From an uncultured Bdellovibrionales bacterium (GTDB taxonomy: Bacteria; Bdellovibrionota; Bdellovibrionia; Bdellovibrionales; Bdellovibrionaceae): DNA of 54,142 bases. Positions 44,036 to 54,001 of this stretch are shown here, in pieces. Where the stretch lies: NCBI GenBank assembly GCA_903926205.1, contig CAIYID010000083.1, positions 1 through 54,142 of the forward strand, in the 5' to 3' direction. Under the pieces are notes generated by a model, which was not told the DNA's origin, did not search any database, and saw nothing but the letters and a program-made list of their open reading frames with translations. The position numbers and the translations under genes were made by a program. Each line of letters begins with the position of its first letter. The stretch's first letter is position 1.

Positions 44036-45535
44036 TCAAGGATGTCCAATCTTAAGAAGGAATTCGCCTTCGCGGACATCAATATTGATCAAGTGCAAAT
44101 CAGGAAAAGCGGGGACCAAGGTTTTCGGATTAACAGTGACCTGGAGGGCGCGTGATTCGTCGCTCTCTGTGCCTAGATATTTGAAGGTGCAAATTCCTTT
44201 AAGCATGGAGTCCAAACGCTTTTCAATAGCTTCAAGAATAAAGCTGGTTAAGAACTCAAGATCAAGACCAGCAACTTCAAGCTCGCGCACGCGAACCTCA
44301 AAGGTGTCTAAACCGGTGGTGACTAAGTCGACCACTGTTTCAAAAGGCACAGTGACTAAAAAGGTTTTAAATTCACCGGCGACGTGAAGACCATCGTCTT
44401 TGAGCTCAATTTTGAAATTTTTTATTTTGTCAGTCATCTTTTTGTTTTCGGCATTGATGACCGCAGAGCTTTCGAGCAAGCTTTGCTTGATTCGCATGAT
44501 AAAAGAAGGGGCCACCTTGAGTTTTTCTCGTTCAGCGGTGCTGGTGTTCTTTGTCACTGTTGTGGTCAAAGGTGGAGGCTCCGCTAAAGTGGAATCAATA
44601 TCGATGGCAAGGTAGTTTTCTCCGTTTCCGTCTTTTTTATCGTGCAAAATACGAACTCCTCCAAGCTCAACTCCCGTGAGATAAGGAGTTAATTGCGATA
44701 ACTGAATTTTCAAAATGATGGTATTTTTGCGTGCGGCGAGCTCCTCATTCAAATTGAGTTCTTTTTCTCCGGTGAAACCCATCAGGTGTTCCACTTCTTT
44801 GGCCATTTTTTCTAATTGCTTTCGTTCAATCGGTACTGCGGCCAACTGAATTTTTAAAGCGTCCCGTTGATTTTTTAATTCTTCCAGCAATTCTGGTTTT
44901 TTCTCTTTTTTAATTTCGTGCTCCAAGACTTTCAGAGACATTTTTAATTTTTCGGTGCGTTTGTCAAAACGAGTGAAGTCGCCAGAAAGTGTTGCTAAAT
45001 AGCCACGAGCAGAGGCCAGGGCCATCGAAATCATCTGCACAGGCACGATCACGCGATCGGCATCTGGATCCGTTGACTCTGCTGGATAGAAGAAAGTTTC
45101 AGAAAGAGGGAATTCTAAAACCAGATAACCTTGGCGCGTGGTCTCTGGTTTAATGGTTAATTGAAAACGAAAAGCACCAAGCTTGGGGTCAAGGTTGATG
45201 GCTCGCATTTCCTCCACTGGAATATGGAGGACTCCTCTTAAGAAAATATGTCCGTGAGTAGGATCCAAAACAACTTTCATTTCTTTGATCAGTTCAGACT
45301 TCATGTGTGCTTTTATTTGTTCGTTGATAAAGTCCTGGGAGACATAAGCGCTGGCAATCCGCCGGTAAGGGGAAACGACCACAACGTCAGTCGAAGGGGC
45401 TTTGAGCGTGGCGGAAGGGCTTTTTGCGGAGGCATCAACGGAAGTGGAGGGACTCGACGGCGCAGTGGCATAAGCAAAATGATCAGCAAAAATAAAAAAT
45501 TGAAGGCAAATGAGTGCGTTGTAAAAAAAGTTCAT
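44036..45535 (-). CDS. Large exported coiled-coil protein of unknown function
   Basis: About 499 aa from ATG 45535, which gives a signal peptide (M-N-F-F-Y-N-A-L-I ... H-F-A-Y-A); the upstream extension to 45628 is not signal-like. A Ser/Thr/Ala/Pro-rich linker is followed by beta-rich segments. A coiled coil rich in Lys/Glu/Leu lies near residues 185-260 of this start, and a C-terminal beta-rich part ends in I-D-V-R-E-G-E-F-L-L-K-I-G. The last part vaguely recalls tubular lipid-binding (TULIP) proteins, but I would not assign it. Convergent with the caspase-like gene. Confidence 0.7.
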   Translation of the reverse strand: MNFFYNALICLQFFIFADHFAYATAPSSPSTSVDASAKSPSATLKAPSTDVVVVSPYRRIASAYVSQDFINEQIKAHMKSELIKEMKVVLDPTHGHIFLRGVLHIPVEEMRAINLDPKLGAFRFQLTIKPETTRQGYLVLEFPLSETFFYPAESTDPDADRVIVPVQMISMALASARGYLATLSGDFTRFDKRTEKLKMSLKVLEHEIKKEKKPELLEELKNQRDALKIQLAAVPIERKQLEKMAKEVEHLMGFTGEKELNLNEELAARKNTIILKIQLSQLTPYLTGVELGGVRILHDKKDGNGENYLAIDIDSTLAEPPPLTTTVTKNTSTAEREKLKVAPSFIMRIKQSLLESSAVINAENKKMTDKIKNFKIELKDDGLHVAGEFKTFLVTVPFETVVDLVTTGLDTFEVRVRELEVAGLDLEFLTSFILEAIEKRLDSMLKGICTFKYLGTESDESRALQVTVNPKTLVPAFPDLHLINIDVREGEFLLKIGHP

Positions 45536-45758
45536 GATCTGATGATTCCAAGATTGCGAATGTTCGGCAAGATCTGATCTGCAGGCTTGATTTACCGCAT
45601 TGCGCAGGGTGATTTGCTTAAAAAACAATCAATCTAGAAAGTGTCATAATAATCAAAAGAAAACAAAAAATCGTGACGGTTTTAGCTAGAGTTTGACTTG
45701 GCGAAATGAAGCCATCATGTTGCAGCTTAAATTCATCGAAAAATAACTCGGAGATAAA

Positions 45759-47318
45759 ATGAAGATCTGTATTCCCAAAGAAACCTTTGCAGGTGAAAAA
45801 CGAGTCGCAACGACGCCTGAAACTGTTGAAAAGTTCATTAAAATGGGTTTTTCTGTCGCGATTGAAGTTGGTGCCGGTCAGTTTGCCAATTTTTCTGACG
45901 AAGATTATGCAAAATCAGGAGCAGAAATAATCAATGATACCAAGTTGCTCTGGTCGTCAGCAGACCTTCTTTTTAAAGTGCGGGCACCAAGTCTTTCTGA
46001 AGTGAACTTGTTGCGTGAGGGCACCATTCTTGTCAGCTTTATTTGGCCGGCTCAAAATAAAGAATTGATGGATAAAATGGCTGCTCAAAAAGTCACTGTC
46101 ATCGCGGTGGATAGTGTGCCGCGAATTTCTCGCGCGCAAAAATTGGACGCGTTAAGCTCTATGGCCAATATCGCAGGATATCGGGCGGTGATCGAAGCGG
46201 CTCATCATTTTGGTCGATTCTTCACCGGCCAAATCACTGCGGCTGGCAAAGTTCCACCGGCAAAAGTTTTTGTGATTGGAGCTGGAGTTGCTGGGCTTTC
46301 GGCTATTGGGACGGCTTCAGGATTAGGTGCGATTGTGCGCGCGAATGACACTCGCCCAGAAGTGGGCGATCAAGTGAAATCAATGGGCGGAGAATTTGTG
46401 CCCGTTAACTTTCAAGAAGAAGGCGCTGGCGTTGGCGGTTATGCAAAAGTGATGAGTGAAGGATTTTTGAAAGCTCAGAAAGAGGTTTTTGCCAAGCAAG
46501 CCAAAGAAGTTGATATTATTATTACCACGGCTTTGATTCCAGGAAAACCGGCTCCGAAATTGATCTCTGAAGAGATGGTCAAATCGATGAAGGCGGGCAG
46601 TGTGATTGTTGATTTGGCTTCGGAACAAGGTGGCAATTGTGCGTTAACCTCACCCGGAGAAGTCGTGGTTCGTTATGGTGTGACCATCATTGGCTACGCG
46701 GATTTGCCAAGTCGCCTAGCAAAGCAATCAAGTACTTTGTATGGAACTAATTTGTTCCGCCTTTTAGAGGAGTTGTCTCCGAAAAAAGATGGAACTGTAA
46801 ATGTGAATATGGATGATGAAGTGATTCGTGGAGCGACCGTTATTAAAGAGGGTGCCATCACTTGGCCGCCTCCGGCTCCAAAATTATCGGCAGCTCCTGC
46901 GGGGCCTGCGACTGAGAAAAAACCAGTGCCAAAGGCGACTGGTGGGCATGGTCACGGAAAATCCAAACAGGCGGCTTCGCCGGCTAAAACGGCGGTGACC
47001 TTGTTGGCCACAGCTGTTCTGTTTTATCTGATCGGACTTGGCGCTCCGGCAATGTTTTTATCCCACCTCACGGTTTTTGTGCTCGCTTGCTTTGTTGGCT
47101 ACATGGTGGTTTGGAATGTCACAGCAGCTTTGCACACACCTTTGATGAGTGTGACCAATGCCATCAGCAGTATTATTGTGATTGGTGCTTTAGTGCAAAT
47201 TTCATCCAATGATCCGCTTGTGATGAGCTTGTCCGCTTTGGCGGTGGTTTTCACCTCGATCAATATGTTTGGTGGTTTTGCCGTGACTCAGCGAATGCTC
47301 GCAATGTTTAGAAAATGA
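45759..47318 (+). CDS. pntA: NAD(P) transhydrogenase subunit alpha
   Basis: 519 aa. An alanine-dehydrogenase-like NAD(H)-binding domain (dI) with [10 protein letters not shown] and G-A-G-V-A-G-L is followed by a His/Lys-rich linker (G-G-H-G-H-G-K) and three to four TM helices, as in the fused E. coli-type PntA. With PntB it uses the proton gradient to reduce NADP+ with NADH. CGGAG precedes ATG 45759. First gene of the pntAB operon. Confidence 0.95.
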   Translation: MKICIPKETFAGEKRVATTPETVEKFIKMGFSVAIEVGAGQFANFSDEDYAKSGAEIINDTKLLWSSADLLFKVRAPSLSEVNLLREGTILVSFIWPAQNKELMDKMAAQKVTVIAVDSVPRISRAQKLDALSSMANIAGYRAVIEAAHHFGRFFTGQITAAGKVPPAKVFVIGAGVAGLSAIGTASGLGAIVRANDTRPEVGDQVKSMGGEFVPVNFQEEGAGVGGYAKVMSEGFLKAQKEVFAKQAKEVDIIITTALIPGKPAPKLISEEMVKSMKAGSVIVDLASEQGGNCALTSPGEVVVRYGVTIIGYADLPSRLAKQSSTLYGTNLFRLLEELSPKKDGTVNVNMDDEVIRGATVIKEGAITWPPPAPKLSAAPAGPATEKKPVPKATGGHGHGKSKQAASPAKTAVTLLATAVLFYLIGLGAPAMFLSHLTVFVLACFVGYMVVWNVTAALHTPLMSVTNAISSIIVIGALVQISSNDPLVMSLSALAVVFTSINMFGGFAVTQRMLAMFRK

Positions 47319-47355
47319 TTTCAAGAATAAATTAAGAAAGTAAAAAGGGATATCC

Positions 47356-48768
47356 ATGTCACAAGAATTAATTACAGTTGCTTATCTTGGCGCCACAATT
47401 CTTTTTATCCTCAGTCTTGGGGGTTTGAGTAATCCTGAAACCGCCCGCCGAGGAAATTTTTACGGAATGTTGGGAATGACTATTGCGGTGTTTGCCACGT
47501 TGATGGCTCCACGAGTGACGAACTACCTTCCCGTGGTGATCGCGGTGGCCATTGGTGCTGTGATCGGTTTGATCGCCGCCAAAAAAGTAAAAACCACTCA
47601 AATGCCAGAGCTCGTCGCACTGATGCACTCTTTAGTGGGCTTGGCCGCAGTGATCGTTGGTGTGGCCAACTATCTTGATAATCATGAGACTGTTATTGGT
47701 ACTGAAAAATTCATCCATGAGATTGAAATCTATGTAGGAGTTTTTATCGGAGCGGTGACGTTCTCGGGCTCCCTCATTGCTTTTGGTAAATTGTTGGGAA
47801 AAATTTCTGGAAAACCAGTTTTGTTGCCAGCTAGACATTGGCTCAATTTGATCGGCATTATTGGGATCGTTGTTCTTGGTAAAATGTTTTTAGGAACAGA
47901 AAATCACGCTGACGGCGCGGTTTCTCTCTACATCATGATGGGTGTCGCTTTTTTGCTCGGGATTCACATGGTCATGGCCATTGGCGGAGCGGATATGCCA
48001 GTCGTGGTCTCCATGCTGAACAGTTACTCTGGCTGGGCCGCTTCAGCGACCGGCTTTATGCTCAACAATGATTTGTTGATCGTCATTGGTGCGCTCGTGG
48101 GTTCCAGTGGTGCGATTCTTTCTTACATTATGTGTTCAGCGATGAATCGCCATTTTTTAAGTGTGATCGCCGGAGGTTTTGGCTCTGATGGTGGAAAACC
48201 AGTGGCTTCGGGTTCTTCCGCTCAACCAGCGGGTGAAGTGACTCCGATTTCTGCCTCGGAAACAGCTGAACTTTTATCTGAATCAAAAAACATCATCATC
48301 ATTCCAGGTTACGGCATGGCTGTGGCGCAGGCTCAGCACACAGTCTTCGAAATCACCAAGCTTCTGCGCGAACGAGGATCCAACGTGCGCTTCGCCATCC
48401 ATCCTGTGGCCGGCCGGATGCCGGGGCATATGAATGTGCTCTTAGCAGAAGCCAAAGTTCCTTACGATATTGTGCTTGAAATGGATGAGATCAACGAAGA
48501 TTTTCCTGCAACCGATGTCGCGATCGTTATCGGAGCTAATGATATTGTGAATCCAGCAGCGCAAGAAGATCCGACAAGTCCAATTGCGGGAATGCCGGTG
48601 CTTGAAGTGTGGAAAGCAAAAAATTCCATTGTGATGAAAAGGAGTATGGCTTCTGGATATGCAGGAGTTGATAATCCACTTTTTTACAAAGAAAATAATC
48701 GCATGCTTTTTGGTGATGCAAAAAAAATGTTGGATGAAGTTTTATCAGGTTTAAAAGCAAAAAATTAA
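47356..48768 (+). CDS. pntB: NAD(P) transhydrogenase subunit beta
   Basis: 470 aa. The N-terminal half holds eight or more TM helices of the proton channel, including [18 protein letters not shown]. The C-terminal dIII binds NADP(H): [29 protein letters not shown] and [12 protein letters not shown]. It follows pntA by 37 bases with its own ribosome site. The last four bases overlap the convergent ferritin-like gene. Confidence 0.96.
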   Translation: MSQELITVAYLGATILFILSLGGLSNPETARRGNFYGMLGMTIAVFATLMAPRVTNYLPVVIAVAIGAVIGLIAAKKVKTTQMPELVALMHSLVGLAAVIVGVANYLDNHETVIGTEKFIHEIEIYVGVFIGAVTFSGSLIAFGKLLGKISGKPVLLPARHWLNLIGIIGIVVLGKMFLGTENHADGAVSLYIMMGVAFLLGIHMVMAIGGADMPVVVSMLNSYSGWAASATGFMLNNDLLIVIGALVGSSGAILSYIMCSAMNRHFLSVIAGGFGSDGGKPVASGSSAQPAGEVTPISASETAELLSESKNIIIIPGYGMAVAQAQHTVFEITKLLRERGSNVRFAIHPVAGRMPGHMNVLLAEAKVPYDIVLEMDEINEDFPATDVAIVIGANDIVNPAAQEDPTSPIAGMPVLEVWKAKNSIVMKRSMASGYAGVDNPLFYKENNRMLFGDAKKMLDEVLSGLKAKN

Positions 48769-49346
48769 GAATGAAATTCTTGCTGGTGACGATCCACGGT
48801 AGATAAAAGCTCCGCCATGCCGCGGGCATGGGTTTCCTCATCACCAAGAATTTTTTCTAAAAGATAGCGAGTTGTAGGGTCGCTCATTTCAAACGACTGA
48901 ATGAGCTTTTTATAGACGCCGATAGCGATTCTCTCAGCGATAAGGTCTTCTCGAAGCATGGATATAAGATCACTGGTGGTATCCGTCTCAGTGAAAGATC
49001 TATCTGAGGTTTCCATGGTATTGAAATCCGCTTTTCCGCCCAATTGATTGATTCTTTCCGCAATCATGATCATGTTCGTTTCTTCATTTTCCGCGAGGGC
49101 CTTGAACTCTGCTGCGACCAGTGGGAAGTTAGTTCCTTTGGTTGCAATTTCATGATGACGATATCGGAGAAAATGGAAAAGCTCACTTCTCAGCGTTTCA
49201 TTTAGTATTTTACAAGCTTGTTCTGTATCCAGTGCTTGATCGGCATTGAGGGCCTCTTTATCCCAAGACCATAATGTGGTTTTTCGTGGTTCTTTGGTCT
49301 TGAAGGGGCGAACGGGAGAGTGCTTCGTATTTGGTGTGCTTCTCAT
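48765..49346 (-). CDS. Ferritin-like / bacterioferritin-type protein
   Basis: The 193-aa protein has a basic, Pro/Thr-rich N-terminal tail (~1-35), then a four-helix ferritin-like domain. Metal-ligand positions are visible: E in L-R-S-E-L, E-N-E-E-x-x-M-x-x-x-x-E, E in R-E-D-L-I-A-E, and D-E-E-T-H-A. It probably stores or oxidises iron in the cytoplasm. No bacterioferritin haem Met could be placed with certainty. The start lies well upstream of the domain, so a shorter form is possible. Confidence 0.85.
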   Translation of the reverse strand: MRSTPNTKHSPVRPFKTKEPRKTTLWSWDKEALNADQALDTEQACKILNETLRSELFHFLRYRHHEIATKGTNFPLVAAEFKALAENEETNMIMIAERINQLGGKADFNTMETSDRSFTETDTTSDLISMLREDLIAERIAIGVYKKLIQSFEMSDPTTRYLLEKILGDEETHARGMAELLSTVDRHQQEFHS

Positions 49347-49474
49347 TTTAGTGCCTTCTGCAATGACTCTTTGGTCTGTTTACTTTTTCAGTGAATTGCA
49401 TAAGAGCAACAAGCTTGCCAAAAAGCAGGCATATCATAAAGTTCTCTATTGTCGATAGGTTAGGCAAAGGCGAA

Positions 49475-49501
49475 TTAAAAAAGAAACTTTCGTCGAAAGT
49501 T
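49475..49501 (-). terminator. Terminator of the Cys-rich exported-protein gene
   Basis: AACTTTCG (49485-49492) and CGAAAGTT (49494-49501) form a palindromic hairpin. On the minus strand a TTTCTTTTTT run follows, ~70 nt past the stop of the gene at 49570. No gene was found in the rest of 49347-49569. Confidence 0.55.
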
Positions 49502-49569
49502 GATCAAGAGGAATATGTGAACGTGAGCGTGGGAACGCTTTCCGCTTGTTTTGGCCTCAGCTCAAGAAA

Positions 49570-50151
49570 TCAGTAAACACACTGACCGGTGTCGGTCTTG
49601 CAATTCATTCCATCAATGCAATCATCAGTGACTTTGCAGGTGGTTCGACATTGGCCAGCGCTGCAGCGAAATCCATTGCAATCAAAAATGGCTCCATCCG
49701 AGGCCAGCACTGAATGTTGATCCGGTGAACAGCTATAGGTCATAATGAGGCAAGTGTGATTCTGAGGATTGCATATAAAACCAGGGGCACAATCCGAAAT
49801 TGAGTTACAGGTTGCTAAACAATTTTTTTTGTTGGATTCACAAGCATAAGCTCCACAGGATGTTGTCAACTGGGGATGAGTCGGACATTCGACATTTCCA
49901 CTCTGACTGCCCTTCGTCGAAAAAGTCACAAAAAGGGAACTATTGTTACAAGTTTGAGCGCAAATGGGACTCACCTGAAAATCGGGTTGGGGATGAATGG
50001 GTGAGGGAATCGGGCCTGGGATTGGACGAAAGGGTGGATTCTCTGCCAATGCTGAAACAGAGGGCAGTATTGTCATTAGAAAAAATGAAGCCAGAATTGC
50101 GGCAAAAGTCGATTGCGCTGTTTTTTTAAAAAGCCTAGCCAAGTGGTACAT
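49570..50151 (-). CDS. Exported Cys-rich protein with DKK/EGF-like repeats
   Basis: About 193 aa. ATG 50151 is preferred because GGAGG lies five bases before it; the longer frame to 50202 lacks a site. A signal peptide (about 1-36, S-A-L-A) is followed by a Pro-rich stretch. At least two Cys repeats of the form C-x3-C-x4-D-C-x2-G-x2-C-x6-C follow, a pattern frequent in secreted proteins of predatory and myxobacterial lineages. Likely a disulfide-rich surface or binding protein; function unknown. Confidence 0.75.
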   Translation of the reverse strand: MYHLARLFKKTAQSTFAAILASFFLMTILPSVSALAENPPFRPIPGPIPSPIHPQPDFQVSPICAQTCNNSSLFVTFSTKGSQSGNVECPTHPQLTTSCGAYACESNKKNCLATCNSISDCAPGFICNPQNHTCLIMTYSCSPDQHSVLASDGAIFDCNGFRCSAGQCRTTCKVTDDCIDGMNCKTDTGQCVY

Positions 50152-50387
50152 AAATCCTCCAGGTGATGAGGACTTGGTACCAAACATTAAAAATCCTCGC
50201 AATAGGTATTGATCAAGTGAAAAACTTGCAAAGTTACAGGTGAAGGCCTGACGTGCTTTCTAACAGATTCAAAAATTATAATGAAGAGTTGATCTCTTAA
50301 AAAAAGACTCTTGACTAAGTAGTCCAAGGTCGAGAGAACATCAAAACTTATTACGAGTCAGCCAACTTTCAAGATAGAATTTCACTA

Positions 50388-51689
50388 ATGGGCGATAATC
50401 AAAATCTTGTTCTTTACGAAAGCAATGAAACCGAATACCGATCGAAGATGAAGATGGCTTATTTGGCAGCCTCTGTTTGTAGTATTGTGTTTTATCAATT
50501 CATGATTCAGTTAGATCCTAATAACATCGACTTCATCCAGGGACGATGGTTTGTGTTCTGTTTAGGAATTCTTTATTTCGGAATTTCTACTTTTGTGCGT
50601 GTAAGTAAGACGTTCTATCACCTGACCTTTATGTCCTTAGCTATTGCCTATATTTTTCTTTATGCCTATTTGTTGGAACTCAATCAATGGTCCGTATTTC
50701 ATCGTTGGTCATATTTTGTGGTGGCCGCCATCTTATGCGGAATTGTGCTGAGCTGGATGCAATATTTAATCGTGGCGGCTTTTGCACTTTTTGTTCCTCT
50801 CGTGGCGGGTTTTTGGAGTCCCTTGTCTGGCCTGGCGCTGGTTCATTTTCATGTGACTAATATCACCGTGTTCACGGTGATAGGCTGGTCCGTGAGATTG
50901 CATTTTCACTACAAAGAAAAAACAATGGAATTAGCACTAAATATGATTGAAAAATCAAAAATGGTGGCACTCGGCGAAATGTCGGGTGGGGTTTCGCACG
51001 AGGTTAACACACCTTTGCATGCTATTAATTCCTCGATTCACATTCTCAAGAGAAATTATGAGCAAGGAATCACTGATCAGGATAAAGTTTTCAAGGAGAT
51101 TAAAAGAATTTCTAAGATGACTCAGAGGATTGAGACCATTGTGAATGGTCTTAGTGATTTTGCTAAATCCGATGTCAAAGATGAATTAACCGTTTGTAAA
51201 ATTGAAGATATTGTTGGGGCATTGAAAATTAAATGGGTGGATCAGAAAATTAATTCAGCGGCGAAAATTGATTTTGAAAAAGATAACCTTGGGAGTGAGT
51301 TAGTTGTTATTCAAAAAGAACAAGTCACTCAGGCAATTTGGAATTTACTTGAAAACGCCTTGTATTCCACGCGTGATCAAGTCAACGCCAGCGTAAAATT
51401 AAAAATTAGTCATGTGGATGACTTTTTTAATTTTGATGTCTATGACAGCGGCCCAGGAGTTAAAGAAGAAATTTTGGATAAAATTATGCAGCCTTTTTTT
51501 ACCACCAAAGAAGTCGGAGAAGGTCCTGGTCTTGGACTGAGTGTGGCGCTTGGAATAGCTCGTCGTCACAGTGGAAACCTGACCTATGTAAAAGAAAAGT
51601 CTGAGTTTTATTTCCGCTTTATGATCTCAAATAGGCCTGCTCTCTATAAGAACCAGAATATCAAAGTGAATTTATCTGACGTTTCTTAA
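50388..51689 (+). CDS. Membrane sensor histidine kinase
   Basis: The 433-aa protein has about six TM helices (~25-170) without a large outside loop. HisKA follows with the phospho-acceptor H204 in G-V-S-H-E-V-N-T-P-L. HATPase_c has its N box N-L-L-E-N-A-L-Y-S-T-R-D, G1 D-S-G-P-G-V, F box F-F-T-T-K and G2 G-P-G-L-G-L-S. The few-loop membrane domain suggests it senses a membrane or small-molecule cue. Its 3' end overlaps the convergent response-regulator gene by 29 bases, a natural partner. Confidence 0.93.
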   Translation: MGDNQNLVLYESNETEYRSKMKMAYLAASVCSIVFYQFMIQLDPNNIDFIQGRWFVFCLGILYFGISTFVRVSKTFYHLTFMSLAIAYIFLYAYLLELNQWSVFHRWSYFVVAAILCGIVLSWMQYLIVAAFALFVPLVAGFWSPLSGLALVHFHVTNITVFTVIGWSVRLHFHYKEKTMELALNMIEKSKMVALGEMSGGVSHEVNTPLHAINSSIHILKRNYEQGITDQDKVFKEIKRISKMTQRIETIVNGLSDFAKSDVKDELTVCKIEDIVGALKIKWVDQKINSAAKIDFEKDNLGSELVVIQKEQVTQAIWNLLENALYSTRDQVNASVKLKISHVDDFFNFDVYDSGPGVKEEILDKIMQPFFTTKEVGEGPGLGLSVALGIARRHSGNLTYVKEKSEFYFRFMISNRPALYKNQNIKVNLSDVS

Positions 51690-52101
51690 TTGAAGCAATT
51701 CTTGCAATCGCGGCAGAGAGTTTGTTCGCTTCCACGGGCTTTGCAAGATGAGCCTGAAATCCGGCCGCATACGCTCGATCGACGTCCTCTTGGCTGGCAT
51801 AGGCGGTGAGGGCGAGTGCCGGAATCTGACTGAGTTTTGATTTCATTGCTCGAACTTTGCCGATCAAGCTATAGCCATCTTCTAGGGGCATGGCGATGTC
51901 ACTGACTAAAATGTCGGGGCAAAATTTTTCGAAAACTTCCAGAGTTTCGCTGACTGACTCGGCGGTCTTCACTTCGGCACCGAAGGCTTTTAACATATAG
52001 CTGAAAACATCTCGAGCCCCTTCGTCGTCATCGACTAACAAAATACGCAAGCCTTTTAGGGGGGCTTCTTTTCTAAGATTTATCTCGGAGACTTCCATCA
52101 T
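51661..52101 (-). CDS. Single-domain response regulator (receiver only)
   Basis: 146 aa, essentially one receiver domain. Acidic pocket D24-D25, phospho-acceptor D68 in L-V-S-D-I-A-M-P, conserved Thr/Ala (L-T-A-Y) and Lys in A-K-P-V. No output domain, so it would signal by protein contact or relay phosphate. It starts inside the stop of the upstream receiver gene (ATGA) and converges on the kinase gene. Likely a relay pair with that kinase. Confidence 0.9.
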   Translation of the reverse strand: MMEVSEINLRKEAPLKGLRILLVDDDEGARDVFSYMLKAFGAEVKTAESVSETLEVFEKFCPDILVSDIAMPLEDGYSLIGKVRAMKSKLSQIPALALTAYASQEDVDRAYAAGFQAHLAKPVEANKLSAAIARIASIKKRQINSL

Positions 52102-52514
52102 TTTGCCTTCCGAGTAAAATGTTGAACCGCTTCTAAAAAATCATCAACATCAATGGGTTTTCGAATAAAACCAACAGCTTTACTCTCAGGAACTTTGTCT
52201 TGTGCGGACAGAAAAACTACAGGAACAATTTTAAAAAGTTCTGATCGTGTTTCCTCAAATTTTATCAAAAAATCAGGTCCCGATAAGTCTGCCATTTGCA
52301 TATCAAGAAGAATCAAATTTGGCGGGGCAATCTTGTCAAGAACAGCAAGGGCTTCTTTTCCACTTTGAGCAGTGAAGACCTCATAACCTTCCATCTCAAG
52401 AATAATTTTATTGAGATTTAAAAGATCGAGACAGTCATCCACAATAAGAATAAGCTTGTTTTTTTTTGAAAGATTTTTTTCTACAAGGTTTTTTGATTCC
52501 ACAATCTTTTCCAT
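52098..52514 (-). CDS. Single-domain response regulator (receiver only)
   Basis: About 138 aa, one receiver domain: D-D acidic pair in I-V-D-D-C, phospho-acceptor D71 in L-L-D-M-Q-M, and Lys in I-R-K-P-I. ATG 52514 is preferred over TTG 52529 because GAGG is five bases upstream. It overlaps the next receiver gene by four bases; both face the histidine kinase and may form a branched relay. Confidence 0.9.
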   Translation of the reverse strand: MEKIVESKNLVEKNLSKKNKLILIVDDCLDLLNLNKIILEMEGYEVFTAQSGKEALAVLDKIAPPNLILLDMQMADLSGPDFLIKFEETRSELFKIVPVVFLSAQDKVPESKAVGFIRKPIDVDDFLEAVQHFTRKAK

Positions 52515-52610
52515 ATAGCCTCTAGCCAAAATAAATAATTATCCAATTAATAAATTGGTGGCTAGGTTAATTATGTTAATTCGCCTACACCGTTTCTTCA
52601 TAATTTCTAG

Positions 52611-52638
52611 AGGTAGAAGATTTGTGAAAGTTCTACCT
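52611..52638. promoter_or_regulatory. Inverted repeat in the divergent receiver/spoVG region
   Basis: AGGTAGAA (52611-52618) and TTCTACCT (52631-52638) are a perfect 8-bp inverted repeat with a 12-bp spacer, midway between divergent starts. It could be an operator or an RNA hairpin; nothing distinguishes these. Confidence 0.35.
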
Positions 52639-52738
52639 TGTGACGCCTTTTGTCTCTAAATGAGATGCTCAAGTTTGGATCAATTTTTTCCGATGAGCGA
52701 CATGCAACCCAAGAGAGTACAACTAGTGAGGGCACATT

Positions 52739-53056
52739 ATGAAGATCACCGAAGTGAAGGTTTTTCCTGTCAATGAGGACCGTCTTAAGGCCTATGTATC
52801 CATCACCATAGATGCAAGTTTTGTCGTACGTGACTTGAAAATCATACAAGGAACGAGTGGTCTTTTTGTGGCGATGCCCTCCAAAAAACGCAAAGACGGA
52901 CAATTTCGCGATATCGCTCACCCTCTTAATCAAGAGACTCGAGCGATGATTGAAGATGCAATTTTTGCTGAGTATGAACGTGAGCTGAGAGCAATGGGCG
53001 CAACTTTGGTTGACTTGAAAAGACAAAAAGCTCCCAATGGTGGCTACGATGATTAG
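52739..53056 (+). CDS. spoVG: SpoVG-family RNA/DNA-binding regulator
   Basis: The 105-aa protein matches SpoVG throughout: K-I-T-E-V-K-V-F-P start, Y-V-S-I-T-I-D, F-V-V-R-D-L-K-I-I-Q-G, F-V-A-M-P-S-K-K, D-I-A-H-P-L-N, then an acidic helix and basic tail. SpoVG homologues bind RNA and DNA and regulate many genes post-transcriptionally. GAGGG precedes the ATG. Single gene, divergent from the receiver genes and upstream of tRNA-Gln. Confidence 0.95.
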   Translation: MKITEVKVFPVNEDRLKAYVSITIDASFVVRDLKIIQGTSGLFVAMPSKKRKDGQFRDIAHPLNQETRAMIEDAIFAEYERELRAMGATLVDLKRQKAPNGGYDD

Positions 53057-53200
53057 CCAAGGGCAATTCACTTGCTTATTTCATGAGCTAGTCAGCCGTA
53101 GATAAGGCTACATTTGTGATAATGCACCGAGCAATGTTAACCATCGCCTTGCCTGACCGTCTGAAATTACTTAACTTGTCGAACTCAAGCCAGATTTTAT

Positions 53201-53276
53201 TGGGGTATAGCCAAGTTGGTAAGGCAATAGATTTTGATTCTATCATTCCCTGGTTCGAGTCCAGGTACCCCATCCA
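53201..53276 (+). tRNA. tRNA-Gln (TTG)
   Basis: A 76-nt cloverleaf with encoded CCA. The acceptor stem is TGGGGTA/TACCCCA, the anticodon loop TTTTGAT gives anticodon TTG between ATAGA/TCTAT, and the T-arm is CCTGG-TTCGAGT-CCAGG. The discriminator is T, which is unusual next to the G of E. coli tRNA-Gln. The HepT gene starts 20 bases downstream, so this tRNA end is a plausible insertion point for the accessory pair. Confidence 0.95.
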
Positions 53277-53296
53277 TTCTCTAACGACTGGATAAT

Positions 53297-53695
53297 ATGA
53301 GCACAACAGTCGACGAATTAGAAAAAGCTAAGACCTCGCTCGGGATCTCGATCAAACTTCTTAGTGAATCTCTCGAACAACAAAAATCTAACACGGAACT
53401 CCACAAGGCTCTCCGTGATGCTTGCATACAAAGGTTTGAGTTTTGCGTGGAGCTGGCCTGGAAAGTTTCGATCAAACTACTTGGCTTAGCTACAAAAGCT
53501 CCAAATCCTGCGATCCGAGAGATGGCTCAAAATAAACTAATTGATGATCCTCAAGTCTGGTTCAATTTTCTGATCGCTAGAAATAAAACTTCCCACACCT
53601 ATGATGAAGATGTGGCGAAGGTGGTTTATGTTGAAGTCGAAAAAATTCTTCCTGAACTTGAAAAGCTCATTAATCAACTCAAAAAACTATCATGA
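53297..53695 (+). CDS. hepT: HepT-like HEPN toxin (nucleotidyltransferase substrate-binding protein)
   Basis: A 132-aa all-helical HEPN protein. The active motif R-x4-H-x-Y is exact in R-N-K-T-S-H-T-Y: Arg and His make the RNase centre, and the Tyr is the residue modified by the antitoxin in characterised HepT/MntA pairs. Left unmodified it would cut RNA and stop growth. Its stop overlaps the mntA start (ATGA, 53692-53695). It starts 20 bases after tRNA-Gln with a weak GGATAAT site. Confidence 0.9.
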   Translation: MSTTVDELEKAKTSLGISIKLLSESLEQQKSNTELHKALRDACIQRFEFCVELAWKVSIKLLGLATKAPNPAIREMAQNKLIDDPQVWFNFLIARNKTSHTYDEDVAKVVYVEVEKILPELEKLINQLKKLS

Positions 53696-53997
53696 TTCAA
53701 GGACTCAGCGAAACAGAGTTTCAATTTTTAAATGAAAAATTGCTTTTACCTTTAAAAAGAAAGGGCGCTCAAGTTTTTTTATTTGGTTCTCGAGCCACTG
53801 GTAAATACCAAAAATTTTCGGATATTGATCTCATCTACGTCGACAATGAAAACCAACCACTTCCCGAATATTTTATTTATAGTTTGCTGTCAGAAATAGA
53901 GGACTCCGACTTTCCCTACAAGATCGATCTCGTCAAAGATCAAGAACTTGCCAAAAGTTACCGAGTCAACGTAGAGAAACAAAAAATTTCAATCTAA
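53692..53997 (+). CDS. mntA: MntA-like minimal nucleotidyltransferase antitoxin
   Basis: A 101-aa minimal nucleotidyltransferase with the complete G-S-x10-D-x-D motif (G-S-R-A-T-G ... S-D-I-D). A later acidic residue in K-I-D-L fits the third metal ligand. In characterised systems MntA inactivates HepT by adding AMP units to the Tyr of its R-x4-H-x-Y motif. It ends four bases before the identical IS-end repeat at 54002, which suggests the IS inserted just beyond the gene. Confidence 0.9.
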   Translation: MIQGLSETEFQFLNEKLLLPLKRKGAQVFLFGSRATGKYQKFSDIDLIYVDNENQPLPEYFIYSLLSEIEDSDFPYKIDLVKDQELAKSYRVNVEKQKISI

Positions 53998-54001
53998 TCT
54001 A

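Noticed and set aside
49246..49576. Two plus-strand frames around the ferritin-like gene start
   Set aside because: No ribosome site or family. They overlap the ferritin-like gene's 5' part and the terminator of the Cys-rich gene.
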